From Streptomyces formicae (GTDB taxonomy: Bacteria; Actinomycetota; Actinomycetes; Streptomycetales; Streptomycetaceae): a stretch of 64,000 nt of DNA. The stretch's first letter is position 1. Each line of letters starts with the position of its first letter. The notes beneath the pieces were generated by a model, which was not told the DNA's origin, searched no databases, and saw nothing but the letters and a program-made list of their open reading frames with translations. Location of the stretch: the NCBI RefSeq assembly GCF_022647665.1, contig NZ_CP071872.1:1178001-1242000 (forward strand), given 5' to 3'. Shown here in pieces: positions 19,338 through 27,903 of this stretch. Both the position numbers and the translations under genes were made by a program.

Positions 19338-19467
19338 GCGCTCTCCTTGCACATCGGAAAGCCCCTTGTGAGGGCTTCCTGGGGTTGGACGGAGCTCCAC
19401 CCTGGCACAGAGTGCATTGATCGCGGAAATAGCTAGACTGGGTCGCCGTGATCGGAGGTAGTTATCA
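19338..19467. promoter_or_regulatory. divergent ahpC/oxyR control region
   Basis: These 130 bp separate the ahpC and oxyR starts and must hold both promoters and the OxyR operator. The stretch GAAATAGCTAGAC (19426-19438) and its surroundings are the AT-richest part and the best operator candidate. The oxyR ribosome site GGAGG is at 19454. Confidence 0.6.
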
Positions 19468-20445
19468 GTGGCGGCGATGAACACGATGACTCGGGCCAGG
19501 CAGTCCGGCAAGCAATCCGGTAAACAGCCCAGTCTGGCGCAGCTGCGCGCCTTCGCTGCCGTGGCCGAGCATCTGCACTTCCGGGACGCCGCGGCCGCCA
19601 TCGGGATGAGCCAGCCCGCGCTCTCGGGGGCCGTTTCGGCGCTGGAGGAGGCACTGGGTGTCCAGCTGCTGGAGCGTACGACGCGGAGGGTGCTGCTGTC
19701 GCCCGCCGGGGAGCGGCTCGCGGTCCGCGCCAAGGCCGTCCTCGACGCGGTGGGCGAGCTGATGGAGGAGGCCGAGGCGGTGCGGGCGCCGTTCACCGGG
19801 GTGCTGCGGCTGGGGGTGATCCCGACCGTGGCCCCGTACCTGCTGCCGAGCGTGCTGCGGCTGGTCCATGAGCGATACCCGGAGCTCGACCTCCAGGTCC
19901 ACGAGGAGCAGACCTCCTCCCTGCTGGAGGGGCTGTCCGGGGGGCGGCTCGACCTGCTGCTGCTCGCGGTGCCGCTGGGGGTGCCCGGGGTGACCGAACT
20001 GCCGCTGTTCGACGAGGACTTCGTCCTCGTCACGCCGGAGGAGCACTGGCTCGGCGGCCGTCAGGACGTTCCGCGCGAGGCGCTGAAGGAGCTCCCGCTG
20101 CTGCTGCTCGACGAGGGGCACTGTCTGCGCGACCAGGCCCTCGACATCTGCCGCGAGGCGGGCCGCACGCAGGGCGCCCCGGTCACCACGACGGCGGCCG
20201 GCCTGTCCACGCTGGTCCAACTGGTCGCGGGCGGGCTCGGCGTGACGCTGCTGCCGCGGACGGCGGTCGCGGTCGAGACGGGCCGCGATCCGGCCCTGAC
20301 GACGGCCTACTTCGCCGACCCGGCCCCCGCGCGCCGCGTCGCCCTGGCGATGCGCGCGGGTGCGGCCCGCCAGGACGAGTTCGAGGAGTTCGCGTCGGCG
20401 CTCCGGGGGGCGCTGCGGGGGTTGCCGGTCCGGGTGGTGAGCTGA
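19468..20445 (+). CDS. oxyR: LysR-type peroxide-sensing regulator OxyR
   Basis: The 325-residue LysR regulator has an N-terminal winged helix-turn-helix (LAQLRAFAAVAEHLHFRDAA, SQPALSGAVSALEEALG) and an effector domain with two cysteines in DEGHCLRDQALDICREAG (about 218 and 227), spaced like the redox disulfide of OxyR. Position next to ahpC-ahpD supports the assignment. The GTG start at 19468 has GGAGG 10 bases upstream. The first 20 residues (Gln/Lys/Ser-rich) precede the conserved domain, so an internal ATG at 19477 is an alternative start. Confidence 0.93.
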   Translation: MAAMNTMTRARQSGKQSGKQPSLAQLRAFAAVAEHLHFRDAAAAIGMSQPALSGAVSALEEALGVQLLERTTRRVLLSPAGERLAVRAKAVLDAVGELMEEAEAVRAPFTGVLRLGVIPTVAPYLLPSVLRLVHERYPELDLQVHEEQTSSLLEGLSGGRLDLLLLAVPLGVPGVTELPLFDEDFVLVTPEEHWLGGRQDVPREALKELPLLLLDEGHCLRDQALDICREAGRTQGAPVTTTAAGLSTLVQLVAGGLGVTLLPRTAVAVETGRDPALTTAYFADPAPARRVALAMRAGAARQDEFEEFASALRGALRGLPVRVVS

Positions 20446-20481
20446 CGGGGGCCCGCCCCAACCCTCGCCGGAGCTCCGCCG

Positions 20482-20504
20482 GGAGGGCTCCGAAGGAGCC
20501 CTCC
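20482..20504. terminator. bidirectional terminator
   Basis: GGAGGGCTCC and GGAGCCCTCC form a perfect 10-bp stem with a GAA loop between convergent oxyR and the ABC permease. Confidence 0.7.
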
Positions 20505-20507
20505 GCG

Positions 20508-22832
20508 CTACTCCGTACGCAGCCCCTCCGGGCGCATCAGGCGCCACAGCGGCGGCAGGCTCAGCACCGTCACCACCAGGACCACCGCCGCCCCGATCCC
20601 CGTCATCGTCGCGACGGACACCCAGTCCACCGACACCCGCGCGTTCACCATCTTCAGCAGCACGACGCCCAGTCCCAGGCCCACCGCCGTGGACAGCGCC
20701 AGCCCGAGCGCGATCGGGACGGCGGTCTGCCACAGGACCGAGAGGCTCAGCGTGGAGCGGCGGGTGCCGAAGGCGACCAGCACCGAGAGCAGCTTCCTGC
20801 GTTCGCGCAGCTGCTCCAGCTGCGAGACGAGCAGGCTCGCCCCGATCAGCAGCAGCACACACGTCGCTCCGACGAACAGCCCGGTACGGATCGAGGCGAA
20901 GCGCTCGGACTGCTCGGTGGCCTGGAGATGGAACGGCGTCAGCATCGGGTCGGCCCGGAAGATCGCCGTACGGGCGTGCTCGATCGCGTCCGGTACGGCC
21001 GGGTCGAGCTGGACGTAGATCATCGCGAACTGGTCCGTGCCGAGCCCCTTCGGCGCCGCGCCCGGCGTCGCGAGGATGCCGCCGCGCTCCGTACCGTTCG
21101 GGTCGGGGCGGCCCGCGGCCTCCCGGGCGGACGCGGGCAGGGTCCAGACGACCGGGGCCGGCCCTCCGTCGCCGTAGAGGTTCCCGGCGTACAGCTTGCG
21201 GCCGGGTTTCGCGACCGCCTCCGTGGTGGAGGCGTCGTAGCCGCCGCGCACGACGAAGGTGTCGCCGTCCTTGCACGAGTCCAGACGGGCCACCTCGCGC
21301 AGCGCCGCGCAGCTGCCGATGGTGAGGCCGATGGAGTTCTGGTGGTCGGGCGTGGGGGCGACCTGGGTCGTCGTCAGCAGGGTGGCCCTGGCGACACCGT
21401 CGGCCGCGCCGATCTGCCGGGCGATCGCCTCTGGTCGCCCGGAGGCGTCGACGCCCGGCGGCAGCATCGCCGAGATCGCGGCACGCGAGGGATCCTCACC
21501 CGTGTTCCTGGTGTAGTCGCCCTCCACGCCCGCGAACATCATCTGCAGCGCGATCGCGCCGGCGACCGCGACGGCGATGCCGTTGACCAGCCGGGCCGCC
21601 GCACCGCTGCTCATCTGGAGCCGCCGGACGGCCAGTTGCCAGGAGACCGAACCGCCGCCGAGGCGACCGACGACCGTCTCGACCAGCCACGGCAGCAGCG
21701 CCGTGATGCCGATCAGCAGCAGCACGACGCCGCCGATGACCAGCCACTGGTTGAAGTTCCCGTTGTCGTTGCCCTGCCCGATCATCGGGTAGAGCAGGGC
21801 GAGTCCGGCCAGCGGCGGCAGCAGCCGCCACCAGATCCGGCGCCGCGCGGGCTTGGCCGTACGGACGACGCCGAGCGGCTCGATCACCACGCCGCGCAGG
21901 GCGAACAGCGTGACCGCGACCGCCGCGGCCGGCACTGCGAGCACGACGAGTGCGGCGAGCCACGGCGTGGGGTCGAGATCGGCGGGGAAGACGCTCAGCC
22001 GGTACAGCTCGATCCCGGCAGCCGACTGGCGTGCGGCGAAGAAGAACCCGGCGCCGAGGACGAGTCCGGCGAGGGAGCCGGCGAGCGCCTCGCCCGCCGC
22101 GATCCGCCGGGCCGTCCGTCCGTCGGCGCCGACCAGCCGCAGCGCGGCGAGCCGCCGGTCGCGGCGCTCGCCGCCGAAGCGGACGGCGGCTGCGATGAAG
22201 ACGGCGACGGGCATCAGCAGGGCGACGAAGACCAGCACGATGAGGAGCGTGAGGACGGGGTCCAGGGGTTCCGGCTCGGCGGAGTTGTCGAAGCCGGTGA
22301 TCCGCGGTGTCGTTCCGCTGCTCTTGAGGGCCTCGTTGGTCTCGTAATAGGCGAGTTCGCGGGGGCCGACCAGCCCCTCGTCGCCGATGATCGCGGTGAC
22401 CTTCCCCGGCAGGCGCTCGCGCAGCAGGGCGCCATCCGTGGACTTCAGCAGGGCGTCGAGGGCGGGGGAGGCGGCCATCTCGCCGGGCGCGGGCAAGCGC
22501 GACAGGCCCGGCGGGACCGGTGCGTCAGGGCCCTCCGGCATGACCCGTCGGCCGTGGATCTCCTTGTCGCGGAACTGCGTGTCAGCCATGGCGATGAGCA
22601 GCGTGTCGTGGCCGGCCTTCTCCGCGGTGGGCGCGGTGCGCTCGCTGCGGGCGTCCGCGCGGGCGTCGCGGGCGGCGAGCGCGCTCGGGATCGCGGTCGT
22701 GACGAGCAGCAGCGCTACGCCCAGGCCGACCCCGACGCCGGTGAGGAGCGTACGGGTCCAGCCCTCACGGCCGCCGCTCACTGCGAACCTGGCGCCCATG
22801 AGGAGATCGCGGATCCAGGTACGGGCGGTCAC
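20508..22832 (-). CDS. ABC transporter permease, FtsX/MacB type
   Basis: This 774-residue permease has two FtsX-like units, each with hydrophobic helices around a large extracytoplasmic loop. N-terminal TM1 (LLTGVGVGLGVALLLVTTAI) leads into an external domain to about residue 190, followed by three helices. The second half has another TM, an external domain, and the final triplet with LLIGASLLVSQLEQLRERRK. It partners with the ATPase encoded immediately upstream; the genes overlap by 4 bp. Such exporters commonly handle peptides, antibiotics or lipoproteins. The PadR-type regulator at the head of the operon suggests drug-responsive expression. Confidence 0.88.
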   Translation of the reverse strand: MTARTWIRDLLMGARFAVSGGREGWTRTLLTGVGVGLGVALLLVTTAIPSALAARDARADARSERTAPTAEKAGHDTLLIAMADTQFRDKEIHGRRVMPEGPDAPVPPGLSRLPAPGEMAASPALDALLKSTDGALLRERLPGKVTAIIGDEGLVGPRELAYYETNEALKSSGTTPRITGFDNSAEPEPLDPVLTLLIVLVFVALLMPVAVFIAAAVRFGGERRDRRLAALRLVGADGRTARRIAAGEALAGSLAGLVLGAGFFFAARQSAAGIELYRLSVFPADLDPTPWLAALVVLAVPAAAVAVTLFALRGVVIEPLGVVRTAKPARRRIWWRLLPPLAGLALLYPMIGQGNDNGNFNQWLVIGGVVLLLIGITALLPWLVETVVGRLGGGSVSWQLAVRRLQMSSGAAARLVNGIAVAVAGAIALQMMFAGVEGDYTRNTGEDPSRAAISAMLPPGVDASGRPEAIARQIGAADGVARATLLTTTQVAPTPDHQNSIGLTIGSCAALREVARLDSCKDGDTFVVRGGYDASTTEAVAKPGRKLYAGNLYGDGGPAPVVWTLPASAREAAGRPDPNGTERGGILATPGAAPKGLGTDQFAMIYVQLDPAVPDAIEHARTAIFRADPMLTPFHLQATEQSERFASIRTGLFVGATCVLLLIGASLLVSQLEQLRERRKLLSVLVAFGTRRSTLSLSVLWQTAVPIALGLALSTAVGLGLGVVLLKMVNARVSVDWVSVATMTGIGAAVVLVVTVLSLPPLWRLMRPEGLRTE

Positions 22833-23533
22833 AGGGCGCGCTCCATGTCCCGGGACTTCCCGTCGCGTACGACGATCTCGCGGTCCGAGTACGCGGCGAC
22901 GCGGGCCTCGTGGGTGACGAGGACGACGGCGGCGTTGGTGGACCGGGCGGCCTCGGTGAGCAGCTGCATCACGCGCTCGCCGTTGAACGAGTCGAGTGCG
23001 CCGGTCGGTTCGTCGGCGAAGAGCACGCGCGGGCCGGTGACGAGGGAGCGGGCGACCGCGACGCGCTGGCCCTGTCCGCCGGAGACCTCACCGGGGCGCT
23101 TGGCGGCGAGCTCGTCGACCTCCAGGCGCCGCATCCACTCCAGGGCGGTGCGCTCGGCGTCCTTGCGCCGGGTGCCGTTCAGTCGGAGCGGCAGGGCGAC
23201 GTTCTCGACGCAGGTCAGTTCGGGTACGAGCCGGCCGAACTGGAAGACGAAGCCGAACTCGCTGCGGCGCAGGGCGCTGCGCTCGGCGTCGCCCATCGCC
23301 GAGAGCTCACGGCCGCCGTAGGTGATGGTGCCCGAGTCGGGGGTGATGATCCCGGCGAGGCAGTGCAGCAGGGTCGACTTGCCGGACCCGGACGGGCCCA
23401 TGACGGCGACGACTTCGCCCGGGTGGATGGAGAACTCCGCGCCGTCCAGGGCCTTGGTGGGCCCGTACGCCTTGTGGAGGCCGTCGGCGGCGAGCAGGGA
23501 GCCTGCGGGGGGCGTGCGTGTCGTGCTGTTCAC
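22829..23533 (-). CDS. ABC transporter ATP-binding protein (MacB/LolD type)
   Basis: The 234-residue nucleotide-binding subunit carries Walker A GPSGSGKST, a Q-loop in GFVFQFGRLVPEL, the signature VSGGQGQR, Walker B VLFADEPTGALD and the switch His in LVTHE. GTG 23533 overlaps the PadR stop (GTGA), and its own stop overlaps the permease ATG, so the three genes are translationally coupled. The protein energises the FtsX-type permease. Confidence 0.95.
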   Translation of the reverse strand: MNSTTRTPPAGSLLAADGLHKAYGPTKALDGAEFSIHPGEVVAVMGPSGSGKSTLLHCLAGIITPDSGTITYGGRELSAMGDAERSALRRSEFGFVFQFGRLVPELTCVENVALPLRLNGTRRKDAERTALEWMRRLEVDELAAKRPGEVSGGQGQRVAVARSLVTGPRVLFADEPTGALDSFNGERVMQLLTEAARSTNAAVVLVTHEARVAAYSDREIVVRDGKSRDMERAL

Positions 23534-24054
23534 GCCGTCACGGCCTTCGCGAGCTGGTCGAGCCGGGCTGCGGTCAGCTCCAGCCAGCGCAGGTCGGCTT
23601 CGAGGTGGAAGAGCGCGTGGTCGCAGATGAGCTGTTCGGCGAGGTCGCCGCGGCGCTTGCGGTCGGTGAGGATGCGCATCAGCCGCAGATGTTCCGAGCG
23701 CTGGGTGTCGAGCAGCTCGGCGGCGCCGCGCCCGGTGAGCAGGGCGAGGACGACCTTGGTGTAGAGGGTCGACTGGAGGTACGGCTCCGGCTTCTCGGGC
23801 GTGGCCAGCCACCGGGCGACGTCGGTGACACCCGCCTCGGTGATCGCGTACCGCTTGCGCTCGGGGCCGCCGCCGGGCTCGATTCCGTCGACCTCGACGA
23901 GGCCGTTCTTCAGCAGGCGGGACATGGTCGAGTAGACCTGGCCGTAGGCGAGGGGCCGGTCGTGGCCGAACTTCTCGTCGAAGGCGCGCTTGAGGTCGTA
24001 GCCGTGGCGGGGGCCGGACTCCAGGAGTCCGAGGAGTGTGTGACCGATGGACAT
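23530..24054 (-). CDS. PadR family transcriptional repressor
   Basis: The 174-residue regulator has the PadR N-terminal winged helix (HTLLGLLESGPRHGYDLKRAF, YGQVYSTMSRLLKNGLVEV and a PERKRYAITEAG wing) and a C-terminal helical dimerisation domain (Vir_act_alpha_C type). It heads a three-gene operon with an ABC exporter. A long palindrome 14 bases upstream of its ATG is its likely operator, implying autorepression relieved by a ligand, possibly a transported drug. Confidence 0.93.
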   Translation of the reverse strand: MSIGHTLLGLLESGPRHGYDLKRAFDEKFGHDRPLAYGQVYSTMSRLLKNGLVEVDGIEPGGGPERKRYAITEAGVTDVARWLATPEKPEPYLQSTLYTKVVLALLTGRGAAELLDTQRSEHLRLMRILTDRKRRGDLAEQLICDHALFHLEADLRWLELTAARLDQLAKAVTA

Positions 24055-24067
24055 GCCGAAGACTCTA

Positions 24068-24102
24068 CACCGTGGGTATACATCATGTGTATACCCACGG
24101 TG
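24068..24102. promoter_or_regulatory. probable PadR operator (palindrome)
   Basis: CACCGTGGGTATACA and TGTATACCCACGGTG are perfect 15-bp inverted arms separated by five bases, 14 bases upstream of the padR ATG. The inner GTATACA/TGTATAC fits the AT-rich dyads bound by PadR proteins. Confidence 0.85.
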
Positions 24103-24120
24103 CTGAGCGAGGGGCTCGCC

Positions 24121-24188
24121 GGATCACCGAGGCTTCGCGGATCACCGAGGGCCCACCGGATCACCGAGGATTCGGCGGATCACCGAGG
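24121..24188. repeat. four copies of GGATCACCGAGG at 18-19 bp spacing
   Basis: Copies begin at 24121, 24139, 24158 and 24177. The first two lie between genes, the third straddles the stop, and the fourth lies in the last codons of the small ribbon-helix-helix gene, where it encodes LGDP. Confidence 0.9.
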
Positions 24189-24406
24189 TTCGGCGGTTCC
24201 TTCGGAGGCCGGCCCCGGCGGGGGATCGGGCGGGCCGAGGCCGGCAGCCGGCCCGCCTCGGCCAGCGCACGGCGGAGCAGGAACTCGATCTGGGCGTTCG
24301 CGCTGCGCAGTTCGTCGGAGGCCCACCGGGCCAGCGCCTCGTACACCGCGGGATCCAGCCGCAGCAGCACCTGCTTCCGCTCGGGCGGAGGGGGAGGCGG
24401 TGTCAC
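24161..24406 (-). CDS. small ribbon-helix-helix (Arc-like) protein
   Basis: This 81-residue protein starts at GTG 24406, overlapping the stop of the SPFH gene (GTGA). The central part (KQVLLRLDPAVYEALARWA, then SDELRSANAQIEFLLRRAL) matches an Arc/MetJ-type ribbon-helix-helix, which binds DNA as a dimer. The tail (RPIPRRGRPPKEPPNLGDP) is basic and Pro-rich with an AT-hook-like RRGRPPK. It is co-transcribed with the SPFH gene and could autoregulate that operon. No toxin partner is seen. Confidence 0.75.
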   Translation of the reverse strand: MTPPPPPPERKQVLLRLDPAVYEALARWASDELRSANAQIEFLLRRALAEAGRLPASARPIPRRGRPPKEPPNLGDPPNPR

Positions 24407-25320
24407 TGGTAGAGCGTGCCCGTGTTGAGGACCGGCTGGGCCGCGCGGTCGCCGCACAACACCACCATCAGGTTCGACACCATCGCCGCCTTGCGCTCGT
24501 CGTCCAGCTCCACGAGGCCCTGCTCCCCGATCCGGGTCAGCGCCGCCTCGACCATGCCGACCGCGCCGTCCACGATCTGCCGGCGCGCCGCGACCACGGC
24601 GCCGGCCTGCTGGCGCTGGAGCATGGCCGACGCGATCTCCGGAGCGTACGCGAGGTGGGTGAAGCGGGACTCGATGATGCGGACACCCGCCGCGTCCACC
24701 CGGGCGTGCAGCTCGACGGCCAGCTTCTCGGTGATCTCCTCGGCGTTGCCGCGCAGCGACAGCCCGTCCTCGTCGTGGGAGTCGTACGGGTACTCGATCG
24801 CGATGTGCCGCACCGCGGCCTCGGTCTGCGTGGAGACGAACTCCACGAAGTCGTCCACTTCGAACATCGCCTGCGCCGTGTCCTCGACCTTCCACACCAC
24901 CACCGCGGCGAGCTCGATCGGGTTGCCGTAAGCGTCGTTGACCTTCAGGACGGCGGTCTCGTGGTTCCGCACCCGGGTGGAGATCTTCACGCGGGAGGTG
25001 AGCGGGTTCACCCAGCGCAGCCCGTCGGTGCGGATCGTGCCCCGGTAGCGCCCGAAGAGCTGGACCACGCGGGCCTCGCCCGGCGCCACCATGTTCAGCC
25101 CGCACATGGCGACGACCGCGGCGATCGCGAGCACGATGCCGCCGACGATGAGCCCCGCCTTCGCGCCCGTCGACTCCGCTGTGGCGCCGGTCACGACCAG
25201 CAGCGCGCCGGCCGCCACCCCGACGAGGCCGAGCAGCAGCGCGAGGCCACCGCCGATGCTGTGCGCCGCGAACTCCCTTACCTGCCGGTTGTCCTGTGGA
25301 GATGCGCTGGTGCCGGACAT
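24403..25320 (-). CDS. SPFH/band 7 (slipin-like) membrane protein
   Basis: The 305-residue protein has two adjacent hydrophobic helices near the N-terminus (about 28-75) followed by the SPFH domain: [28 protein letters not shown], then [18 protein letters not shown] and [20 protein letters not shown], with a C-terminal helical region rich in Ala/Gln. SPFH proteins form oligomeric membrane-microdomain scaffolds. The exact role here is unknown. The gene overlaps the downstream ribbon-helix-helix gene by 4 bp, a coupling that suggests shared control. Confidence 0.9.
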   Translation of the reverse strand: MSGTSASPQDNRQVREFAAHSIGGGLALLLGLVGVAAGALLVVTGATAESTGAKAGLIVGGIVLAIAAVVAMCGLNMVAPGEARVVQLFGRYRGTIRTDGLRWVNPLTSRVKISTRVRNHETAVLKVNDAYGNPIELAAVVVWKVEDTAQAMFEVDDFVEFVSTQTEAAVRHIAIEYPYDSHDEDGLSLRGNAEEITEKLAVELHARVDAAGVRIIESRFTHLAYAPEIASAMLQRQQAGAVVAARRQIVDGAVGMVEAALTRIGEQGLVELDDERKAAMVSNLMVVLCGDRAAQPVLNTGTLYQ

Positions 25321-25346
25321 GGTGGTCCCCCGTTCCGTGAGCTAGC

Positions 25347-25362
25347 AATGTGATTACACATT
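25347..25362. promoter_or_regulatory. palindrome in the SPFH promoter region
   Basis: AATGTG-ATTA-CACATT is a perfect dyad lying 27 bases upstream of the SPFH ATG in an AT-rich patch. It is a plausible operator, for example of the co-encoded ribbon-helix-helix protein or of a GntR-type regulator. Confidence 0.5.
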
Positions 25363-25536
25363 ATCGCGATTCGCAACCTTGTCCATCCCTCGTGAGTCGG
25401 TCCCCTAGAGACAGGTGCTGATTCTCACGTCCGGAAAAGACCTGATCGGTTGCCCTTTGTCCGGACGAGCGGTGTTAGCTTTCTGAGCTGATCTGATCGA
25501 CGACGAACGAAGTGCGAAGAGCGGAGCGACAGAGCG

Positions 25537-27834
25537 ATGGGCCGAGCGGAAGCGCGACAAGCCCGGCAGCGCGGTGCGCGCCGGGCGAAAAAAGCCGGAG
25601 GCATACGGCGCTTTTTCACCTGGAAGAAGCTGCTGGGCTCCTTCTTCGTCCTGTGCCTGCTCGGCATGGGCGCGTTCGTCGTGGCGTATCTGCTCGTGCC
25701 GGTGCCCGAGGCCAACGCCCAGGCCGAGATGCAGAGCAACGTCTACAAGTACAAGGACGGCAGGATCCTCACCCGCACCGGCACGGTCAACCGGGAGATC
25801 GTCGGGCTGGAGAAGATCCCGAAGGACGTCCAGATGGCGTTCGTCGCGGCCGAGAACAAGACCTTCTTCGAGGACGCGGGCGTCGACCTGAAGGGCACCG
25901 CCCGCGGTCTGCTCAACACCGTCACCGGCAAGGGTAAGCAGGGTGGTTCGACCATCACCCAGCAGTACGTCAAGAACTACTACCTGAACCAGGACCAGAC
26001 GGTCAGCCGCAAGCTCAAGGAACTGGTCATCTCCCTCAAGGTGGACCGGGAGAAGAGCAAGAACGAGATCCTCGCCGGGTACATCAACACCAGCTACTAC
26101 GGGCGGGGGGCGTACGGCATCCAGGCCGCGGCCCAGGCGTACTACCGCAAGGACGCCGGCAAGCTGACCGTCGCCGAGGGCGCCTACCTCGCCGCGCTGC
26201 TCCAGGCCCCGAGCCAGTACGACTGGGCGGTCGCGACCGACACCGGCAAGAAGCTCGTCACCGAGCGCTGGAACTACGTACTGAACAACATGGTCGGGGA
26301 GAACTGGCTGGACGCCTCCACCCGCGCCGGCCTCAAGTTCCCCGTCCCCAAGGCCCCGAAGGCCGCACCCGGCATGGAGGGCCAGACCGGCTACCTCGTC
26401 GAGGCGGCCAACGCCGAGCTGGAGCGCCAGGGCATCAGCGAGGACCGGATCAAGGCCGGCGGCTGGACCATCACGCTCAACATCGACGAGAAGCAGCAGA
26501 AGGAGCTGACCCGGGCCGTCGACGACCAGCTGGAGGCCAAGCTGGACCGCAAGGGCGACAAGCGCGACGCGACCGTGCAGGCCGGTGCCGTGTCCGTCGA
26601 CCCGAAGACCGGTCATGTCGTCGCCCTGTACGGCGGTGTCGGCGCGACGGAGCACTGGCTGTCCAACGCGACCCGCCGCGACTACCAGCCGGCCTCGACG
26701 TTCAAGCCCGTCGTGCTCGCCACCGCCTTGGACAACGGCTCGGAGACCCAGGACGGTGAGACGATCGGTCTCAACACGATCTACGACGGCACGAGCAAGC
26801 GCCCTGTCGAGGGGAGCGACACCCCCTTCGACCCGGAGAACGAGGACGACCGGGACTACGGCCGGGTCACCGTCCAGAAGGCCACGAACAGCTCGATCAA
26901 CTCGGTCTACGCCCAGATGATCGTGGACGTCGGCCCGCCCAAGGTGAAGCAGACCGCGCTCGACCTGGGGATGAAGGACGGCAAGGGCTGGCCCGCGGAC
27001 CGGCCCGCGATGTCGCTCGGCACGATGGGCGCCTCGCCCTGGGACATGGCCGGCGTGTACGCCACTCTCGACAACCACGGCAAGAGGACGTCGCCGACGA
27101 TCGTCAAGTCCGCCGAACACCGCGACGACAAGGCCGACATCCCCGACCCGATCGGCGACCAGGTCATCAGCCGTGAGGCGGCCGACACGGTGACCCAGGC
27201 GATGACGGGCGTCGTCGCGAACGGCTCCGGCCGCAACGCGCTCGGTGACTACCACGCGGCCGGAAAGACCGGTACGTCGGAGAACAACAACGCGGCCTGG
27301 TTCGTGGGCTACACCCCCGAACTCGTCACCGCCGTCGGCCTCTTCGGCGAGAAGACCGACGGCACCGGCTACGCCAGCCTGAACGACACCGTCAACCCCG
27401 GCCGCGCCAACGGCGGCGGCGTCCCCGCGCAGATCTGGAAGCAGTACACGACGGGCGCCCTCGACGGCGGCTCCGACACGAAGTTCGACCTGGAGCTCCT
27501 CGAACCGGTGCAGCAGCTGCCGACGCAGACCCCGACCCAGGAGCCGACCGAGACCGAGAAGCCGAAGGACCCGGACGACAAGCCGACGAAGACGCAGAAG
27601 CCGGACGACAAGCCGACGAAGACGCCGGACGACACCCCGACCGGCACCCCGCCGACCCGCCCCGGCGACTCCTCCGGCGCCGACGAGGGCACCACGGACG
27701 GCAGCACGACCGACGGCAGCACCACGGACGGCAGCACGACCGAGGGCAACACCACGGACGGCAGCACGACCGACGGCAGCACCACGGAAGGGACGACGGA
27801 CGGCGCGACCTCCGGGCGTCCGGTCAAGCCGTAG
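25537..27834 (+). CDS. bifunctional penicillin-binding protein (GT51 transglycosylase/transpeptidase)
   Basis: This class A PBP of 765 residues polymerises and crosslinks peptidoglycan. A basic cytoplasmic tail precedes one membrane helix (about 31-52). The GT51 domain shows AENKTFFEDAGVD (catalytic Glu), GGSTITQQYVKN and KLKELVISLKVDREKSKNEIL. The transpeptidase has STFK (about 387), SSIN (about 451) and KTGTS (about 577). The last 100 residues are low complexity: PTQEPTETEKPKDPDDKPTK, then repeated TTDGS/TTEG units encoded by a 15-bp minisatellite at about 27685-27800. The tail probably spans the wall. The gene is monocistronic and ends at a strong terminator. Confidence 0.95.
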   Translation: MGRAEARQARQRGARRAKKAGGIRRFFTWKKLLGSFFVLCLLGMGAFVVAYLLVPVPEANAQAEMQSNVYKYKDGRILTRTGTVNREIVGLEKIPKDVQMAFVAAENKTFFEDAGVDLKGTARGLLNTVTGKGKQGGSTITQQYVKNYYLNQDQTVSRKLKELVISLKVDREKSKNEILAGYINTSYYGRGAYGIQAAAQAYYRKDAGKLTVAEGAYLAALLQAPSQYDWAVATDTGKKLVTERWNYVLNNMVGENWLDASTRAGLKFPVPKAPKAAPGMEGQTGYLVEAANAELERQGISEDRIKAGGWTITLNIDEKQQKELTRAVDDQLEAKLDRKGDKRDATVQAGAVSVDPKTGHVVALYGGVGATEHWLSNATRRDYQPASTFKPVVLATALDNGSETQDGETIGLNTIYDGTSKRPVEGSDTPFDPENEDDRDYGRVTVQKATNSSINSVYAQMIVDVGPPKVKQTALDLGMKDGKGWPADRPAMSLGTMGASPWDMAGVYATLDNHGKRTSPTIVKSAEHRDDKADIPDPIGDQVISREAADTVTQAMTGVVANGSGRNALGDYHAAGKTGTSENNNAAWFVGYTPELVTAVGLFGEKTDGTGYASLNDTVNPGRANGGGVPAQIWKQYTTGALDGGSDTKFDLELLEPVQQLPTQTPTQEPTETEKPKDPDDKPTKTQKPDDKPTKTPDDTPTGTPPTRPGDSSGADEGTTDGSTTDGSTTDGSTTEGNTTDGSTTDGSTTEGTTDGATSGRPVKP

Positions 27835-27856
27835 ACGGCAGAGGCGAACACGACAG

Positions 27857-27892
27857 GAGAGGGGCCCGGCGCATCCGCACCGGGCCCCTCTC
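27857..27892. terminator. bidirectional terminator
   Basis: GAGAGGGGCCCGG and CCGGGCCCCTCTC form a perfect 13-bp stem between the convergent PBP and catalase genes. Confidence 0.8.
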
Positions 27893-27903
27893 GCACGCCG
27901 GGT

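Noticed and set aside
19356..19379. Hairpin GGAAAGCCCC/GGGCTTCC in the ahpC leader as a regulatory RNA element
   Set aside because: It is short and imperfect; peroxide control through OxyR already explains regulation.
24121..24188. CRISPR-like array of GGATCACCGAGG repeats
   Set aside because: Units are only 12 bp with 6-7 bp spacers, and no cas genes are present.
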